From assembly GCF_000745345.1 (NCBI RefSeq), contig NZ_JQNR01000003.1, positions 248,001 to 312,000 on the forward strand: 64,000 bases of DNA. The letters are read 5' to 3'. Below, in pieces: positions 61,202 to 64,000 of the stretch; the first letter of the stretch is position 1, and every line of letters starts with the position of its first letter. Both the position numbers and the translations under genes were made by a program. Source of the stretch: Actinacidiphila yeochonensis CN732. Lineage in GTDB: Bacteria > Actinomycetota > Actinomycetes > Streptomycetales > Streptomycetaceae. The notes under the pieces were generated by a model. It had not been told where the DNA came from, made no database searches, and saw only the letters and a list, made by a program, of their open reading frames with translations.

Positions 61202-61972
61202 TCAGCCGCGCTCGGCGAGCACGTGGAGCTGCGTCGCGACCGAGTGGAACCCGGGTTCCTGGGCCGCCGCCAGCTCCAGCTTGAGCAGTGCCTCCGCCGC
61301 GCCGGGCTCGGTGTCCACCAGGACGCCCGGCACGAGGTCGGCGAAGATCCGCACGCCGTGCACGGAGACGGTGCGCAGGCCGGCCGTCTCCAGCAGCGCG
61401 CTGAGCTGGTCGGCGGTGAACCGGCGCGGCAGGGAGTCCTCCTCGCCGTACCGCCCGTCCGGATCACCGAGCACCCGCTTGGCCTCCGCGAAGTGCCCGG
61501 CCAGCGCGCGGGCCAGCACCGCGCCGCCGCGCCCGGCGGCCAGCAGGCTCAGTGTGCCCTCGGAGCGCAGCGCCCCGACCACGTTGCGGACGCCTTCGCC
61601 AGGGTCGTCGACGTACTCCAGCACGCCGTGGCACAGCACCATGTCGTACCCGGCGACCGGGACCAGCCCGAGCAGGCCGTGGGTGTCGCCCTGGACGGCG
61701 GTGACGCGGTCGGTGACGCCGGCCTCGGCGGCGCGGCGCTCCAGTGCGAACAGGGCGTCGGGGCTCGGGTCCACGACGGTGACGCGGTGTCCCAGCCGGG
61801 CCACGGGCACGGCGAAGTTCCCGGTGCCGCCGCCGGTGTCGAGCACGTCGAGCTCCGGACGCCCCAGCCGCGCGGCGCGGCGCTCCAGGGCGTCCCGCAG
61901 GACCTCCCACACCACGGCGGTCCGCAGACTGGCGCGCGGGCGGATCGGCTCCACCCCTCCTTGACGGGACAT
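61202..61972 (-). CDS. Class I SAM-dependent methyltransferase
   Basis: The 256-aa protein has motif I VLDTGGGTGNFAVPVARLGH at about residues 43-62 and motif II VVDPSPDALFAL, followed by DMVLCHGVLEYVDD (motif IV, Methyltransf_11/25 type). A CmoA/CmoM-like overall pattern is seen, including RGGAVLARALAGHFAEA, but I cannot assign the substrate; tRNA modification is possible. ATG 61972 has GAGGAG upstream, and TAGAGT at 62015-62020 is a possible -10. Confidence 0.85.
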   Translation of the reverse strand: MSRQGGVEPIRPRASLRTAVVWEVLRDALERRAARLGRPELDVLDTGGGTGNFAVPVARLGHRVTVVDPSPDALFALERRAAEAGVTDRVTAVQGDTHGLLGLVPVAGYDMVLCHGVLEYVDDPGEGVRNVVGALRSEGTLSLLAAGRGGAVLARALAGHFAEAKRVLGDPDGRYGEEDSLPRRFTADQLSALLETAGLRTVSVHGVRIFADLVPGVLVDTEPGAAEALLKLELAAAQEPGFHSVATQLHVLAERG

Positions 61973-62078
61973 GGCGGGCGGCTCTCCTCGCGTGCAGGTG
62001 GGACGGGCGGTCCCACTCTAGTGCGGTGATCGTCGCGAAGGGTTCGGTGGTGGAGGTGTCCCCGGCCTGTCGTGACGC

Positions 62079-62140
62079 GTTCGGCGGTGTGCCGCCGAAC
62101 GGTCCGGAACCGTTCGGCACGGTCCGGAACCGTTCGGCAC
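62079..62140 (-). terminator. Hairpin and 20-bp tandem repeat after the HEPN gene
   Basis: GTTCGGCGG (62079-62087) pairs with CCGCCGAAC (62092-62100). Next to it a 20-bp unit, GGTCCGGAACCGTTCGGCAC, is repeated exactly at 62101-62120 and 62121-62140, each copy containing a small palindrome. Together they probably terminate the HEPN gene. Confidence 0.6.
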
Positions 62141-62213
62141 CGTCCTGTCGGGGGTCGACGGGGTCCGCGGGGGGCGACCGGGCAGGCCGGGGCAGGCCCG
62201 TGACCCGCCGGGC

Positions 62214-62738
62214 TCAGCCGGGCTCCGCGCCTGGGGCCGGGTGCAGCAGGAGCAGGTCCTCCACGAGCCGCAGGAACGTCCGGGCGTCCCGTACCAGGTC
62301 GTCGGCCTCGCGGGCGGTGGCCGCGCCGGGTATGCCGGCCTCGGCCCGCGCCCTGCGGTCGGCTCCCGCGGCGAAGAGCGCGGCCCACTCGGCGAGTTCG
62401 GGCGCCGCCTCGGGAAGTACCGACCAGGCGCTGCGGATTCGCCGGCGCCGCCCGGCGGTCTCCTCGGGCCGCCCCCGGACGGCGAGCACTGCGGCGGCGG
62501 TGCGCAGGGCGGCGAGGTGGGCGGCGGCGAACCGCTCGTGCGGCGCGGCCGACCGGGCGGCCTCCCGCAGCCCTTCGTGGGCCTGGGCCAGCAGGTCGAG
62601 AGCGGCGGGCGAGGCCGCGGCGCGGCGCGGCACCGGGTGGACGTCGGCCCCGGCGCCCGCGGCGGGAACAGCACGGGCGGCTCGACGGGCAGTTGGGCGG
62701 GCAGCTGAGCGGGCAGTCGAGCGGGCGGGTACTGCCAT
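62214..62738 (-). CDS. SAV_6107-type HEPN domain protein
   Basis: This 174-aa all-helical protein resembles the SAV_6107 HEPN family: ALDLLAQAHEGLREAARSAAPHERFAAAHLAALRTAAAVLA, then RSAWSVLPEAAPELAEWAALFAAG, and a final ADDLVRDARTFLRLVEDLLL. The Arg/Ala-rich first 35 residues are low complexity. The canonical HEPN RNase motif (Rx4-6H) is not obvious beyond APHERF, so nuclease activity is unproved. ATG 62738 has GGAG six bases upstream. Confidence 0.85.
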   Translation of the reverse strand: MAVPARSTARSAARPTARRAARAVPAAGAGADVHPVPRRAAASPAALDLLAQAHEGLREAARSAAPHERFAAAHLAALRTAAAVLAVRGRPEETAGRRRRIRSAWSVLPEAAPELAEWAALFAAGADRRARAEAGIPGAATAREADDLVRDARTFLRLVEDLLLLHPAPGAEPG

Positions 62739-63138
62739 GACGGGCTCCCTTCTCCGTTTCTCCGTTTTCTCCGTTTTCGCCGTGTCTCTTCGTGCCTTCG
62801 TGTGGATCTGCGTATCCGTGCGTCTCCCGGCATCCCCCGGTGCCTCCCGGGTGCCTCCGGGGTGCTCCGTACCGTTTCGGGCCGTTCTCCGTACAGTGCC
62901 CATCTTCGGTGCCACCACTGACAATCCGGTCCGTCCGGCCCCCAACCGTCCGTTCAGCGGCCGCCGCGGCCCCTCCGCGCGGCGGACGGCCCGGTCCGGA
63001 TCGGATCTTGCAGAGCCGTCCCAGCCCCTCGCGCACGGCTGTGACCTGCCGGAAACGCCCGTGTTACCCGCACCATCCGTGCCGCGCGGGCCGGTTGCGC
63101 GTTCGGCGGCGACAGCGGCGGCGGGCAGAATCGGGACC
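62739..63138. other. Divergent intergenic region HEPN / TetR
   Basis: The 400-bp region shows no gene. On the minus strand three AAACGGAG octamers (plus-strand CTCCGTTT at 62752, 62760 and 62769) precede the HEPN ribosome binding site in a purine-rich leader. On the plus strand CAGAAT lies seven bases before the TetR ATG. Confidence 0.5.
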
Positions 63139-63753
63139 ATGACCACCCCACGTCGCCAGGCCACCCGCCGGAAGCTCTTCGACGCGGCCGTCGGGCTCAT
63201 CGCCGAGCAGGGCTTCTCCGCCACCACGGTCGACGAGATCGCGGAGCGCGCGGGGGTCGCCAAGGGAACCGTCTACTACAACTTCGCCAGCAAGAACGAC
63301 CTGTTCGAGGAGCTGCTGCGGTACGGCGTCGGTCTGTTGGCGGAGTCGCTCCGGCGGGCGGCCGTCGGCGTCGGGGAGCACGGTGGCAGCCGGGTGGACG
63401 CGCTGGACGCGATGATCCGGGCGGGGCTGGACTTCATCGTGGCCAACCCGTCCTTCACCCAGCTGTACGTGGCCGAGCTCTGGCGGACCAACCGGGCCTG
63501 GCAGGACACGCTGATGGTGGCCCGCCAGGACGCCGTGGCGGTGGTGGAGAAGGTGCTGGGCGAGGCCGTGGCGGCGGGCGAGGTGAGCGACGACATCGAC
63601 GTACCGCTGACCGCGTCCGCGCTGTTCGGGATGGTGCTCGTGGCGGCGCTGGACTGGCAGGCGTTCCAGCCGGAGCGCGGCGTCGAGGAGGTGCACGCGG
63701 CGCTGTCGCTCCTGCTCCAGGGCCGGGTCGGGGGCGCCATCGCCCGCCGCTGA
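63139..63753 (+). CDS. TetR family transcriptional regulator
   Basis: The 204-aa protein has a TetR N-terminal HTH at about residues 8-55: RRKLFDAAVGLIAEQGFSATTVDEIAERAGVAKGTVYYNF. The helical C-terminal ligand domain includes FIVANPSFTQLYVAELWRTNRAWQ, a TetR_C_11-like pattern. ATG 63139 is probably leaderless (CAGAAT seven bases upstream). It probably controls the gene that begins beyond the right edge. Confidence 0.93.
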   Translation: MTTPRRQATRRKLFDAAVGLIAEQGFSATTVDEIAERAGVAKGTVYYNFASKNDLFEELLRYGVGLLAESLRRAAVGVGEHGGSRVDALDAMIRAGLDFIVANPSFTQLYVAELWRTNRAWQDTLMVARQDAVAVVEKVLGEAVAAGEVSDDIDVPLTASALFGMVLVAALDWQAFQPERGVEEVHAALSLLLQGRVGGAIARR

Positions 63754-63796
63754 CCGGCCGCCGCGTCCGACCGGCCGTCGCCGCGGCGCGGCCGTC

Positions 63797-63844
63797 GCAC
63801 GGAGCAGCGGGCGCGGCGGCGCACGGAGCAGCGGGCGCGGCGGC
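63797..63844. repeat. 24-bp tandem repeat downstream of tetR
   Basis: Two exact copies of a 24-bp unit beginning GCACGGAGCAGCGGGCGCGG (63797-63820 and 63821-63844), then a partial third. Non-coding. Confidence 0.8.
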
Positions 63845-63974
63845 GCACCGGGCCCGCGCCGCGTACGGGCGGACGCGCACCCGGGTTTCCGCCGCCCCGT
63901 GCCGGCGGTCCCCGGGTGCCCGTCCTTCCTGGGCCCACTCTTCCGGTCGGCCGCCCGCCGGCCCATCCGCCGCC

Positions 63975-63998
63975 GTACTCAATCCGCCGGCTGAGTAC
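63975..63998. promoter_or_regulatory. Inverted repeat at the window edge, possible TetR operator
   Basis: GTACTCA (63975-63981) and TGAGTAC (63992-63998) are perfect reverse complements 10 bp apart. It is an AT-richer palindrome of TetR-site size, 222 bp after the tetR stop, probably in front of the next gene. Confidence 0.5.
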
Positions 63999-64000
63999 TC

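Overview
This is about 64 kb of very GC-rich (about 75% by eye) actinobacterial chromosome. The gene content and order match the Streptomycetaceae core (Streptomyces or a close relative): hisDCB-hisH-priA-ridA-hisF, dnaE, lspA-rluD, ileS with a T-box leader, and the complete dcw cell-division cluster ending in sepF-yggT-divIVA. There are 55 protein genes. I see no rRNA, tRNA, CRISPR array, transposase or integrase.

Layout. 1-3030 is the most accessory-looking part: a gene end, a divergent pair (winged-helix regulator plus MFS exporter on the minus strand, class I methyltransferase on the plus strand), and a perfect 11-bp inverted repeat between the divergent starts. 3333-9663 is the histidine operon on the minus strand. 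Most of its junctions are 4-base stop/start overlaps, and its GTG start is probably leaderless. 9927-16969 holds a LON-domain protein, a YbaK deacylase, a DUF2567 membrane protein, a two-gene ABC exporter, a NYN-domain protein and a 58-residue basic protein. 17118-30200 holds dnaE, a DsbA-like thioredoxin, a hydrolase, an MscS channel, a Na+/H+ antiporter, rluD with a GNAT gene, lspA and a TraR/DksA protein with a histone-H1-like N-terminus. 30201-33731 is ileS behind an actinobacterial T-box with an AUC specifier. 34017-53915 is one long minus-strand division and cell-wall block, transcribed mraZ-rsmH-ftsL-ftsI-murE-murF-mraY-murD-ftsW-murG-ftsQ-ftsZ-pgeF-yggS-sepF-yggT-divIVA. 54035-59874 is plus strand: a beta-carbonic anhydrase, then moxR-DUF58-transglutaminase. 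60309-63753 has DUF3040, methyltransferase, HEPN and TetR genes.

How the genes work together. The his block turns PRPP/ATP into histidine, and PriA probably also serves tryptophan synthesis. The dcw block makes lipid II (MurE, MurF, MraY, MurD, MurG) and builds the sporulation septum (FtsZ, SepF, FtsQ, FtsL, FtsI, FtsW), with DivIVA directing tip growth. MraZ sits at the head and probably represses its own promoter through four GTGG repeats at exact 10-bp spacing.

Two points need attention. First, five genes or gene ends (MFS exporter, ftsI, ftsW N-terminus, moxR tail, DUF58 N-terminus) each need a one-base indel to read sensibly, mostly in G/C-rich runs; sequencing error is the simplest explanation. 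Second, the isoleucyl-tRNA synthetase carries the swapped signature GxHH instead of HxGH, a change associated with very high mupirocin resistance. I found no convincing wholly new multi-gene system; the best uncharacterised candidate is the small operator-flanked module at the left end.
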